Positions 9,217 to 20,700 of a stretch of 64,000 nt of DNA are shown here, in pieces. Source of the stretch: Rhynchopus euleeides (lineage: Eukaryota; Euglenozoa; Diplonemea; Diplonemida; Diplonemidae); assembly GCA_963210315.1 (NCBI GenBank), contig OY723256.1:1302001-1366000 (forward strand), written 5' to 3'. Made by a program: the position numbers and the translations under genes. Numbering within the stretch: position 1 is the first letter of the stretch; every line of letters begins with the position of its first letter. The notes below the pieces were generated by a model, which had not been told where the DNA came from, did no database searches, and saw nothing but the letters and a program-made list of their open reading frames with translations.

Positions 9217-9934
9217 GGACTCCCCCTAGTTGAGACTCCCGAAAAGGGTTACCCTACCCCCGCTGGAGTCCACCGTGCAGGTCAAAACAATCCTGCCAGG
9301 GCCTGCCGAGCGCACAAAATCGGACCATTTTTTCTCGGAAAATTTTTTTTCGGGAAAAAAAAATCTCGAAAAAGCCCGAAGGAGCAAAAGTAGAACCTGC
9401 TGCGCTAGCCCCACCATGCAAAAAAATCGAAAATGGCCGTAAAAGCGCGTTTCACGACAAAAAAAATCCTGAAAAATTCTTCGTGGAAGTGGCATTACTC
9501 ACCACACCAATTTTTGCCCACCATTTTCCCCCGGATTTTCCCTATATGTCGGTCACCGGCAAAAACCCCGAAAAAAAATTACCCCGATTTTTTCACAAAA
9601 TCGGGCCGCCGTGGGAACTGCCGGGCCAGGGCGATCCAAAAACACCAAAATTTCCGTGATTTGGGGTGCCCCGGGTGTCGGGTTTGGGGTACCACTGGAG
9701 GAACCGGTTTGGCCTGCTCGATTTGGGGTCACTTTGGCAGCCGCTGTGGAGGAATGAAAAAATATTTTTTGGGGAGAAAAAATGTGATTCTCGGACTGTT
9801 CTGAAACAACGCAATTCACCATAAAAAGAAATTCTGATTTTGGTGGAGTAGAAAAATATTTCCTGGGGAAAGTGGTCAGAAACCCGAATTTTGGGCATTT
9901 TAAATCGTACCCCCCCCCGTCTCGAAAGGGTTAA

Positions 9935-11024
9935 TAGCGTTTGGACTCTTTTTTGGCAGCCCCTCCGGCAGCCTGATCCGGTGGTGCGATTCCCCAGACG
10001 AACATCCAACTCTCCCTGGGTGCCACAACCTGGCCGAATCATCTGGACCATTTCCCCTTTTATTCGCTTCTTTCTCACTTCCCTCTCATGCTGTGTAGAT
10101 CCCTTTCGAGCGAACAGCTGCACTCCCATCTCTTGCCTGTGTGATTGCCGCTGGTGGCGGTCACAGCTGTGAAGTGATGGGCAGTGGGCTACAGGGACAT
10201 GCAATATAAGACGAGCAACAGCCTGGACACATGACTCCCATATTACTGTTCCTTGCAGGATAGGGTCTCCAGAAAAAATCGAGCCATGTTTCTTCGCTAT
10301 CCCGTCTCAGGTCACGGTAAGAAGCTGACTGGCAGCGCACGAATGGACCTAGATACGCACAATCAAAACGTTTTGGGAAGTGCAACCGCTTGCGGATTGA
10401 CTTTATAATTTGACGCAGACAACTTCCCATTTCAGCAGCAACATCTCTGTGATGCCTTGAACTGTGCGAGCGTACGCCACCTGAAAATTGTCGATTTCCC
10501 GCATACAATTCAGGTGGGTACATCGTAGCACGGAGGCACGCCACATGCATTCGTTTTGTTGCCCTGCATCGGGAACGAGTTTATACGATGCGCTTAGGTG
10601 TGACCACACACCCCATCCTCTCAGGTTCGGGAGTGTGGTTCTGTGGTCAAAAGCCAGGAAGAGGCAAAGTTCTTTCCACGCACCTCCCGCAAGACACGCA
10701 GAGGTGTTCAGCATGCGAACCAAGCAGAGGCTTGGCAGATGCCTCGCGCCCCCCCCCTCCCCACCCCCCTCCCCGAGGTTGCGATGCAGTGCATCGTCCC
10801 CACCGCCTTGCTGCAAAGGTATTGCATATTAGCGCGCAGATATCTTGGCAACGCAGACAACGCCCCGCTACACCCAGCTGTTCTTCGTGATGCCACCCCC
10901 ACTCCACCTGGCACACAACCACACCACCACCACCACCCCTCAACAGCAAACACAGCAGACCCCACCCCACCCCCACCCCCACACACTTTGCCCCTGCCTG
11001 TTTGCACTACAAAGTTCTTCGGAA
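9935..11024. other. Non-coding spacer right of E3
   Basis: Unique-looking sequence up to about 10700, then C-rich with CCA/CAC repeats (about 10895-10990). No gene, RNA or element end was recognised apart from the TTAA duplication at 9931-9934. Confidence 0.5.
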
Positions 11025-11050
11025 CTTCCCCCCCCCCCCCCCCCCCCCAG
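11025..11050 (+). promoter_or_regulatory. C-rich tract plus CAG, candidate trans-splice acceptor
   Basis: A run of more than 20 C residues ends in CAG at 11048-11050, 46 bases before the ATG of the zinc-finger gene. This is the clearest example in the window of the C-rich acceptor pattern. Confidence 0.55.
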
Positions 11051-11096
11051 AACCCCTCCCCCCTCTCCTATCTTCTCCCTGCTTCCCTCCTCAACA

Positions 11097-11891
11097 ATGG
11101 TGTACGCACAGCACCTGCCGGCTGATGAGGACATGCCTCTTATGGCAAAGCTGACGGAGTTCTTCTGCACCCGGCTGGTGAAGAAGTGTCTGAGGCGGGA
11201 GAACCCGTTTGTTGAGGTGGAGGGGATGGCGAGCATCGCGGGGTGCGTGCAGGAGTTCCGCGAGCTGACGCACAGCTTCATCGCCGTGCAGCGCAGGGGG
11301 GTGGTCAGCGCTGCGCGGTGGGAGGAGGAGTGGGATGCGTTCTCCAACAAATGGATTGCCGTGTCGCACTGGGTCTGCCCTGTGCGTCTGGCAGAGTTCC
11401 TGCATGACCTGGGGGTCACACCCCGCTGGGAAGGCACCCTGTCAGAGCGCCGCCGGACCCCACCGCAGGATTTCCTGAAGAAGAAGGATAAGAAGGAACG
11501 CGCCACATCCCCTTCCCACTCCTTCTTCTGCAGATACTGCTCTGTGCTGTGCAACAGCCAGGCCCAGATCGACGTCCACCGCCAGGGCGCACGCCACCGC
11601 GAGAACATCGCATCCCTCGAGAGGCAGGTCAAGGCGAAGGGTCTCTCTTTCACGGAGGCGCCGCCGCAGCTCATCGTGAAGGAGGGCGTGTCCGGCGGGG
11701 AGGCCCCTGTGGCGTCGACCCCCAGCAGCTGCGGCATGTCGGATGCCCTCTCCTGCAGCTCGGGGGACGATGTCATCGAGGATTCGGCGGCGGTGTCCCT
11801 CTGCGACGGCGATGCAGGCACGGAGAGGAGCCCCCAGGAGCTGGCCTCGTTGCTGCTGGGGATCCAGCATGTCCTGGCGGCAGGGCAGTAG
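11097..11891 (+). CDS. U1-type C2H2 zinc-finger protein
   Basis: 264 residues from ATG 11097, the first ATG after the CAG acceptor. The frame is open upstream, but that part is CCA-repeat sequence. A single C2H2 finger is clear: C145-x2-C148-x12-H161-x5-H167. That spacing is typical of the U1/matrin-type or dsRNA-binding zinc finger found in splicing and RNA-binding proteins. The N-terminal 115 residues are probably helical (E-D-M-P-L-M-A-K-L-T-E-F-F...) with W-rich segments and no family I recognise. A Lys/Arg-rich stretch (about 118-140) precedes the finger. The last 80 residues are acidic/Ser-rich and end in an amphipathic helix (E-L-A-S-L-L-L-G-I-Q-H-V-L). Likely nuclear and nucleic-acid binding; the target is unknown. 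Confidence 0.75.
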   Translation: MVYAQHLPADEDMPLMAKLTEFFCTRLVKKCLRRENPFVEVEGMASIAGCVQEFRELTHSFIAVQRRGVVSAARWEEEWDAFSNKWIAVSHWVCPVRLAEFLHDLGVTPRWEGTLSERRRTPPQDFLKKKDKKERATSPSHSFFCRYCSVLCNSQAQIDVHRQGARHRENIASLERQVKAKGLSFTEAPPQLIVKEGVSGGEAPVASTPSSCGMSDALSCSSGDDVIEDSAAVSLCDGDAGTERSPQELASLLLGIQHVLAAGQ

Positions 11892-12067
11892 TCTGGGGGG
11901 GGGGGGATGTCTGCGTCTGGGTCTGTATTGGGGGGAGGGGGTGCTGGAACCCGGCTCCCCACTCCTCCAAGAGATGGGTGTGGAGGCTGCTGAAGGTGGA
12001 AAGGGGGGGGGGGCTGAGCGGGACGGTCTAGATTTCAGGAGGCCTTTTTACTGCAACAGGGCTCCTG

Positions 12068-12174
12068 TCAGTGTCAAAAAGATAGTAGGCAGCGCTTTGG
12101 GTAACAAATACAACATCCTCATCAGGCTGCGGAGTTGCTTTTGTTTTGCCCGGATTCGGCGCACAAACAACAGC
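12068..12174 (+). repeat. Dispersed repeat A-family, copy 1 (ends GGCGCACAAAC)
   Basis: About 105 bases matching 38284-38392 through much of their length (GTCAARAAGAT, GGCAG, TTTGG, CAGGCNGCGGAGT, TTTTGTTTT, GGCGCACAA). It matches 57041-57167 at both ends (GGCAGCGCTTTGG near the start, GGCGCACAAACAA at the end). All copies are on the + strand; this one lies about 180 bases after the zinc-finger stop. Confidence 0.6.
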
Positions 12175-12750
12175 CTTATCTTTTTTGCCTGCAAGAAAAG
12201 GGGGAGGGGGGGTATGGAGAGGGATAGAGGGGAGGGTCGACTCTGTAGACAGTTCGCCTCTGTTTCTCTCTCTCTCTATCGCTGCACCTGTTGCTTTGTT
12301 CGGCTTGGCTGTCTCTAATGCATCCCCTCCACATCCCCCCCCCACCCCTGAGTATTCTTTCTTCGTAGAGTGGCTGATGCTTATTTAACCCCCTGGTATT
12401 TTTAACCCCCTCCCCCATCCCCCCACCCCCCCCCCCCCCTCTTCTTTCTTCGAAATTGACACAGCTGTGCCTCCCCCCCCCCCCTCACTGCCACCACCGC
12501 CGCCACCGTTCTGTTCTCTTCCTGCCAATCCTCAGAAAATTACGGCGAAAGTGGATTCCCCCCCCCCCCCCCTCCGTCCCCCCCCCCTCCCGCGCACACA
12601 CACACCAGTCAGCAAGAGGATTCCAGGGGGGGAGTTCTCGGCACCTCTTGCTAGTTATGTTGGACGCGTGCAATGGAGTGAAGGGGGGAGGCGTGCTTTA
12701 ATGCCTTCCCTCTTCTCTGCACGGTGTTCTGTACTCACAGCCCCCCCCCC

Positions 12751-12778
12751 CCCCTCACTCACTCACTCACTCACTCAC
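12751..12778 (+). repeat. (CTCA)n microsatellite
   Basis: Uninterrupted CTCA repeats directly after a poly-C run. Confidence 0.8.
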
Positions 12779-14217
12779 ACCGTGTTGCGTGGGTCCACTC
12801 CATTGATGTCCAACTCGAAATTATGCCTCGCAACCGCTCCCACTTTCTCCCGCACACCCCACCCCCACCCCCTTCTGCTAACTGTGTTCCTTAACAAAAT
12901 GGGTTTGCAATGAAGGGCGATCGCCCCTTCAGGCCAGCCGAGCCGCCTGTCTTATGTCTTAAGTTATTTGTTTGTTCGCTTTGGCGGATGCCCACTCACG
13001 TTATGCTGATAAGTCATGCGGCTAGACCCAATGGGGGAAAGGCGGGATTGCCCCTGCTGGGACTTCCGACCCACTCTTCCCATGATTACATCTCAATTGT
13101 TCCTGGCTTTTTTTTGGCGGCACAAACAACATCCCTATATTGTTTGGGTCTGAATCTTATTGTATCTGTTCATGTTGAACATAGCTCCATGTTGCTGTTG
13201 CTTTTTAAATTCTTCTATTTTTGTTTAGTTGCCGTGTATTCTCTTTCTTGTTGATTCAACACCCAGCCTGCCTTCAGCTAAAAAAGCTGCCGTAGGTAGA
13301 GTGCTCACTGCAGTGCACTACGTACACAAAAAAAGGCGCTTCTTGTGTAGCTGTTTTGAGGGTTTTTGTTGTGTTTATTTCTCCCAAGTTGAATTGAAAA
13401 AGAAAACCATTCTTTCCCCCCCCACACACACCCTCTCCAAACCCTCTGAGGCGGCCACACCTCCCCGGCATTCCCGGCGTTTGTTTAGGAACACACTTAG
13501 GATGCACGCGTGTTTCAACGTGTGCAATGATATCGTCCCCTGCCCCACTTCACCCCACCCCCTCTCCCCTACCCCACTTTCGCACCCCCATCCCCTCCCC
13601 ACCCCCACACCACGGCGTGTTCGTGCTGATGTCCCCCTATTCGTACACCTCCGTTGTCTGTCCTCTGTCTGTCCAGAGAGGGAGGACTTGTTTTGCCAGG
13701 CAGGGTGGCCATGGCTTTCGTTGAGGGATACCTTGCCATAAAGACTGCAACAGTGATTTTTTTATTGCCGGTGGCGTGGAGTTCTTCAAAAGGATATATC
13801 TGGCCCTGAAGGGAAGGGGTCTTCGCTTCGGTTCTGAAAACGGTGCGTTTTTTTTGGTGGATTTAAAACGCCGAACGTTTGCCGAAAACTTGCCGGTATT
13901 GAAGACCCCCTCCTCTGAGAATTTCACCAAAAAAGAAGCGAGTTATGAACTCATCGGAGGTGGCAATCCTGTTGTTTGGCGGGGGAGACAACGGAGGGGA
14001 AGGGGGCATGCTATTTTTGGAAGGGGCGCAAGGGAGCAAAGCCTCGCAGCAGGGAGGGGAGGTTTGCATCACTGTGCGTTTTCCTTTATCACTCGCGATG
14101 GCCTGGGCTGGCAGAGGTGTGCGCGCGTGATGTTACGCGTGCGATATGATGTCTTCCCGGGCCTTTTTTCGTTCTTCAGATCACGACCAAACAAGTCAGA
14201 ACAAAGCGGCCCTTAGA

Positions 14218-14290
14218 GGGAATGCCACCGTGCGGCCGGAAGAACCCGAACCAGTGGGTTCAAAATCTTCAAACCGTTCAAAATTTGTTA
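14218..14290 (+). repeat. Dispersed repeat G, copy 1
   Basis: AATGCCACCGTGCGGCCGG and nearby GTTCAAA motifs match the stretch just downstream of the LINE (21973-22075), with clear divergence. Confidence 0.35.
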
Positions 14291-15485
14291 CAACTGTTCA
14301 AGTAAGACAGAATGACCTCCCCACCCCCCTCCCCCGGACCTTTCTTCTGACAGCAAAGTTCCCTGGCAGGCCCCAAAATGGCCCCAGCGGAACGAGCCTC
14401 TTGCTAATAAAAAGAGGTTGGCGACGCACTGCCACCACCCCCACCTCCTTCCGCCCTTTTCCCATCCCTCTATCTCCAGTGACGGCGGGTTCAACCCTTG
14501 CTAAGGGGGCGCACAGCCACGCCGGCAATGATGGTTTAGCGGGGCCAGCAGCGCTGCCCGGGCCACAGACCAGTGTTGTGGATTTGAGACCAACTGTAAT
14601 ATACAGGCGACCCTTCTCCGCCCCACACACGCAATGGGTGGGTGGGTGCCACCAGGGTGGAATGCGTGCGCGTTTGCAGAAAGATCACAGTATGACTTTG
14701 CCTGAATTTGTGTTGTGATACTTGGCCGTTGTAGCCCTTGCACGCTGGCGGCGGGAGCCAAATCATTGCCGCGAGGAGAACAATAAAGGCGTGGCTCGGA
14801 ATCGTTTCAGCACCCACCCCCGTAATCCCGTAAGGGCAGAGAAGTGAGCATCGTCTGTGCCAACGGCAGGTATCTGGCCATTCTTAAGACCTTCACCCAA
14901 AAGGACCCCCTCGTCGGGAAGACCACTTGTTTTTGATTGGCGTGCTTTGCCTTCTGATGTGTGCTGCTGAAGACATGTCTCTTGAAATTTTTCAAAAAAA
15001 TCTCACGAATCCATTTCAAAAGGAGCGCATGTTCCCTCCACGGAGAGGCTTGCGCTGAGAGGGCACGCTCTATCGGCAGGTTTGAAACACCCGCCACAGC
15101 GAGAGATGTTCAGCCGTCCTCAGCCACAAGCCAGTGGTTGTCAAATGATTTTTCTTTGACAAGTGGTTATTCGCAAGGGATAGGCGATCTGTTGCCGGAT
15201 CTCTTTTTGATGCATGTCTTCAGGAGCACATATTAGCAAATCGTTTCGTGATATAACGAAGTGATGATCTGTTGTGGTCCCCGCCCCCGCCCCCACCCCA
15301 CCCCCACCCCACCCACGATAGTCTCTGTCGCACACGCAGAATGAGCCGTGCGGTGTTCATGTGGATTTCCTCATTGCAACGCCTCTGTCTTTTGACTTCC
15401 ACCATACGCTATAACCACCGTGCTATAACCTGAGGGTGAGAACCAAGTCAAAAATGGGGGGAAATGGTGGCGGGTCAGTTATTCT

Positions 15486-15554
15486 GCAGCGGTCTCTCGT
15501 AGACTACTGTTATATGCTGATCTGTGAATCCAACATTGCCAACGGTGGCGGGTG
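15486..15554 (+). repeat. Dispersed repeat F, copy 2
   Basis: Matches 4492-4558: TCTCTCGTAGACT, GATCTGTGAATCCAACATT and GCCAACG segments in the same order and spacing. Confidence 0.5.
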
Positions 15555-17222
15555 AAAAATTGGGAGAACTCTATGGAACATACATCAAAGCTGCTTATTC
15601 CTCAAAGAACCGAGAACCAATACCCAGCGCATGACACCGGATCAGTTGGAGGTGCTGTGGCTGCAGAAGGGTATGCTTCCAAAGAATCCGCGATGTTGGA
15701 GAATAACGCGTGGCACCATTACTTCGCCGCGCCCCCTCCCCACCTTGGGGAGTGATAACAAACAAAAAGGGGAGGCTGCCGGTGCAGTTTTCCCTCTTCT
15801 TCTTGATCTTCTTCTACCCATATTTTTTTTGACATCAGCAAGAACTGCCAGCCATGTTTTGGTCAAGCACAAAAAAAAATACCCCGGGGCGAATGACAAG
15901 GGTGAACCCTCGTGATTGTCGACACAAAAAAAACAGACAGCACGCGCACTGCATCTGAATGTGATGCTGTCCAGCCCTGTCAGACAGCGCCCAGTGTGTT
16001 CTCCACAGCACATCATTCGCAGGGGCAGATTATGTGGAACATAGCCCGCGTGATTTGCCTGGCCCTTCCGTGGAAATGGCATTTTTTTTACCGTTCCGTT
16101 CTTTGCCGTTTGTTGATGTTGTTGCTTTGTTTGGCGTGCACGCAGTTCCTTTTTTTTTGACGGGGGGTGGGTGGAGACATGCCAAAAAGAACTCTGAAGC
16201 AAACCAACCCGCACACGGCGAGGCCTTCTCTCTGAGCATTCGCATTCCGCACGCAAGCCACACGCTCTCTCATGCATCCTCTCTTGCCGCATGTTCGGGA
16301 GCGTTCTTTCAGTTAAACCACCTCAGTGCAGGTGTGGCTGGTGTGGAAACGAATGCCAACAACTGTCCAATGTCTCGTGTCTCCGTGTGTCTTGTGGAGA
16401 GTCTCGCCCAGTTGCGGATGCCGAAGGATTCTTATTTAGTCGCTCTCACATCCACCTCCCTTGTTTGCCTCTTATGTGTGGCGTGTTTGGCACCGGTGCT
16501 GTGCACTGCCGGTTTGCCATGGGCGATGCTTGCCCACAGCTCCTCCCCCCCCTAGTCCCCCATCCACAGAACCCGCTTCTGAGCCCATTTGAGAAGATGT
16601 GGAGGGGGGTGGTGGCCAGCACTGTGGTCAACGGGGCGTTGCCACAATCGAAAGAAACCTTGACTACCAATGAGACATTCGTAATACGTGCTGTCACCCA
16701 CACATGTCACCCCCCTCCGCATCAGAAACTCGCCCCCTTGGGGCGCCTGTTGCCTCTGGAAAGCGTCTTCGCTGGGTTTATAATGCTGTGGTGGGAACCG
16801 AACGGGTGCAACTTCAAATTCAAACTTCAACCTGACACCTTCTCTGGCAAAGGAGAGGAAGGCGGAAGGGGCGGGCAGTTGTGCGTCACATGATAGCCCG
16901 TTCCCCCGCCTGTTCTCTTGGTGTGGGCAGGCAGACCTGCCGCTGTTGCAGCACAATAAAGATTGGCTGCGCATGTTGAAGGTTTCGCCAAACCCTTTGC
17001 CTCATCTGTCACGGGATATATAACACCTATTTTCCCCCCACCCCCCCATTTTGTTTTGCCGGGCTTGCCCTGGGCTGGCTGAGGGCAGCCCCGTCAAAAG
17101 AAAACGTGCAATATATTCGAAAATATCCTACCTACCTCTGCTACCAAGTGCCGGGGAGTGAGCTGGCGAGTAAGAAGACAAAGAAGAAGACGAAGAAGAA
17201 GGGGGCCACGACCGACGCTGAG

Positions 17223-17741
17223 ATGAAGGACAGCGGCCCCCCCCACGCCACCACCACTACCACCGACCCCGCCGCCGCCGCCGCAGCAGCAGCCGCCGCC
17301 GCCGCCGCCGCCACCAACCTCGCCAGGGTGCAAGCCCTCCTCGAGCAGGCGGAACAGCGTGCTGCCGAGGCAGAGCGGCGGGCAGCCGCTGCAGAGGAGC
17401 GGGCCGCGAACCAGGAGAGACAGTTCGCGGCCGCCCTGCAGGCAATGCAGGCCCGCCTGCAGCACCTGGAGGCGGCAGCACATCCGCAGTCAAAACCGAA
17501 GAAGACCACCAAGCCGGGCACCAGCTCCCCCTCCCGAAAGACCGAGCCGGCCGCCACCACCCCAAACCGGGGGACCAAGGGCTCACCCCCGAAGTCCGCC
17601 TCCCCGGCCAGAACCCACACGGGGCTAACCCCCAAGAAGAAGAGCCGGGCACTCTCTCCGTCCCGGACCGCAACCCTGCGCACAAAGCACCCGAAGGAGC
17701 GGTTGCACAAACGTCAGTGCGAAGAGGTCCTCTTCAACTGA
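17223..17741 (+). CDS. LINE ORF1: basic coiled-coil protein
   Basis: 172 residues from the first ATG (17223). The frame stays open upstream to about 17046 without ATG, so the true start may lie further left or use another mechanism. Residues 1-35 include a 14-residue Ala run. Residues about 35-90 are a strong heptad coiled coil (A-E-Q-R-A-A-E-A-E-R-R-A-A-A-A-E). The rest is Lys/Pro/Ser-rich and basic, as expected for nucleic-acid binding. ORF1 proteins of LINEs trimerise or oligomerise and coat the RNA; this one lacks a CCHC knuckle. It ends at TGA 17739-17741, followed by C, and shares its frame with ORF2. Confidence 0.7.
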   Translation: MKDSGPPHATTTTTDPAAAAAAAAAAAAAATNLARVQALLEQAEQRAAEAERRAAAAEERAANQERQFAAALQAMQARLQHLEAAAHPQSKPKKTTKPGTSSPSRKTEPAATTPNRGTKGSPPKSASPARTHTGLTPKKKSRALSPSRTATLRTKHPKERLHKRQCEEVLFN

Positions 17742-20700
17742 CGGGGAGGCCCGCCATCTCCAGGCCTGCAGCGCCACATCTACGAGACCGGGCGTGACCT
17801 CCTCCTCAGGGCGGGTGACATCGAGCAGAACCCTGGCCCGGCGCAGCACCTCAAGTGCCTGACCTGGAACTGCAACGGACTCACCGAGGCAAAAAGGGCG
17901 GAGCTCCAGCACCACCTCGCAACCCAGCGGTATGACGTAGTGCATCTGCAGGAACTCCGAGCAGCACAGGGGGGGGACCCCAAGTTCCCGGGCTACTCCG
18001 TCTTTCTCCGACGCCGCACCCAGAAGCGCTGTAAGGGGACGCTCACCTCCGGAGGCGGGATCGCAACCCTAGTGCGGGAGGACCTACACGCGACTCTTAT
18101 TGCCACCGCACCAAACGCCAGTGTGACCGAGACCCTCACGGTGCGCGTCACGGGGCCAGAAAGCGCTATCACCTTCACCAATGTATACCGCCCCTCGGGA
18201 GTCGGCACTAGCAACGACCCACGCCGCGACGACTTCTCTACATCCCTGCTACCACACACGCCGGAGTCCATCATCGCCGGCGACTTCAACATCCACAACC
18301 GTGCCTGGGATAAACATGCGCGCTGCGACGACAAGGGAACAGACCTGTACCACTGGTCCCTCCTCAACGGCATGTCGCTGTGCAACGACCCTGACCACCC
18401 CACACGCATGCGCCGCGACTCCAAGTCCTCGCCGGACATTGTCTTCGCCCACTACGAGCTGGGGGAGGTCACCTGGAATACCCTAGACCAGTGGCAGTCC
18501 GATCACTTCGCCATACAATACACCGTCCCCTTTGCACGAACGCCAGCTGCAGCCACACACCCGGCAGCTAAAGCCCGCCAACTATGGAACTGGGCAGCGG
18601 CAGACTGGCCCGCATTCACTGAGGAGCTGGAACGGCTGTCACGCAAAGTGACGAAGTGGAATGACCCGAAGGAATCCTTCCACAAGTGGCTGGGACTGGT
18701 ACGCACGGTCGCAGCCAAACACATCCCGACGAAGCGAAGCTCTCGCCCCCGCAAGCGGTGGTTCACAAGCAAGGTGAAACGTGCGATACGGGCGCGGAAC
18801 GAGGAATCGCGCAGACACGCCCAGACCGCACACCTGTCCCAGGACGACTACGACAAGCTGGACAAGCTGACCACCGACGCCACCAACGCCGTCCTCGAAG
18901 CAAAGCGCACAACCTGGGAAACCAGGTGCCAGGCCGCGAGCACCAGCAGCGACCTCGGCGCCACCTTCCGGCTTGTGCGAGAACTCGACGGCCGCAAAAT
19001 CCAACAGGCTGCCTTCCCACTTGTCGACGGAGGGGTCCCGGTGACCGACCCCAAAGCTAAGGCGGACCTCCTCTGCAGCCACTACGCCAAGATCAGCGAA
19101 GGAAGCGACCAACAGCCACAAGCAGCACACACCCCGCAGCATGCGAATGACCAGACACCCCCCGAGCTCTCAGCTGCCGAAGACGACTTCTCCAAAGAGG
19201 AGCTGAACGCGGCTCTATCCGAACTGCAGGAGCGGAAATCCCCAGGGCCTGACGACCTCAACAACGAGCTGCTGATGCATCTGGGCCCCCAGGCACGGCA
19301 GGGACTCCTGCATGTGCTCAACCTGTCGTGGAACAGCGGCATCCTCCCCGACGCGTGGACACGAGCAGTCATCATCCCGATCCTGAAACCGGGGAAGCCA
19401 GCAACGGCAGCGTCCTCGTACCGACCAATCGCGCTCACCAGCACAGCGTGCAAGGTGCTAGAAAAAATGGTGAAGAGGCGCATGGAGCAGCTCATGCTCG
19501 ACGACGCCTACCCACAGGTGGAGGGGCACTGCGCGAACCAGGCAGGGTTCCAGCGGCTGAGATCGACAACCGACCAACTAGCCTACATCACCCAAACAGC
19601 GACGGACGCCCTCTCCTCCGGAAAGGCAGCTGTCACCCTGTACTTCGACCTCGAGAAAGCCTTCGACAAGGTCAGCAAGCACGCAGTCATCAACAGTGTC
19701 AGACGGAAGGGCTTCCCCCCGAAATTCACCAGATGGCTACACAACTACCTCAGCAACCGCCGAGCCGCCGCACAGGTGCACGGGGTAAGAAGCGACTACT
19801 ACGACTTCAACAACGGGGTCCCGCAGGGAACAGTGCTCTCGCCCCTGCTCTTCAACTGCGTGATGGACGATGTATCTCGAGCCATCACCGCCTCCCCTAA
19901 CATCCACCCAGCGGTGTTCGCAGATGACATCGCAGTACTCGTCGTCGGGGACAACTACACTGAAGCCCTAAGCACCGCACAGGGCGTCATATCCACACTC
20001 GCCGCCGAAATCCCACTCCACGGGCTGCAGCTCTCCCCCAGTAAATGCTGCTACACGCTGATGGGAACGACGCCCGCAGCGTTGGGCGAGCACAGACGCA
20101 TGGAGCTCCCAGACGGCACCCCCCTCCAGCACGAATCGACAGCGAAGTACCTCGGGGTCTACATCGATGCCTGCCACACGATGACAGACCACGTCGACCA
20201 CGTCGTGACCACCTGCATGCGACGCCTGAGCATTCTGCGTATGTTGGCAGGCACTGACTGGGGCTCAAGTGGAGACACGCTGCGCCAGGCCTACCTGACA
20301 TATGTCTACCCCATCCTGATGTACGCCGCCAGCGTCTACACCCCTGGCCTGTCCACGAAGAACCTCAAACGCCTGCGAGATGTCCACCGCATGGCAGCCC
20401 TGATCATCACGGGCTGTATGAAGAACACCAGCACGGCAAAGCTCCTCTGGGAATCACACCTGCGAGACCTCGACCTCGACTTCAAGGTCGCGGTGTGCAC
20501 AGACCACGAACGCTTCCGCCGCGTGCCCCACTCCCCAGGATACCGGGCGCAACTAAACACCGGGAACACGGGAGGCAGCTGGCTACATCAGGCACGGAGT
20601 CTGGTGAAATCCTCGAAGGTCGACGGGCGCACCCCCCTGCTGGCCCCCCTGCATGCAGCACACCCCATCCCCCCCTGGGAATGGAACCTGGTGCTGCCAC

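Larger units (their letters stand above)
5474..9930 (-). mobile_element. TTAA-flanked DNA transposon (E3), 4457 bp, two genes
   Basis: Ends CCCTTTCGAGAC...GTCTCGAAAGGG with TTAA at 9931-9934. On the left, TTAA is restored if E2 and one TA are removed (T4695, TA, A5473). Beyond the 12-bp perfect ends, the arms share weaker inverted similarity (TTTCTACTCC and TTTTTATGGTGAA segments). They also share a long inner inverted repeat (about 5916-5970 against 9143-9216) built on a 20-bp palindrome. TTAA duplication and CCCTTT ends are typical of piggyBac, and TTAA also of Kolobok elements. Two minus-strand genes lie between the AT-richer arms. The element appears intact. Confidence 0.8.
11892..17043. 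other. Long gene-less stretch with simple repeats
   Basis: About 5 kb with many poly-C runs (near 12430, 12475, 12560, 12740), a CTCA microsatellite and three dispersed repeats described separately. Open frames here are short, lie on both strands and are made of simple sequence; none carries a recognisable domain. Nothing in 15600-17000 could be assigned. Confidence 0.5.

Noticed and set aside
17223..17741. ORF1 as a host coiled-coil gene
   Set aside because: It is in frame with and directly upstream of the 2A and ORF2 of the LINE, so it belongs to the element.
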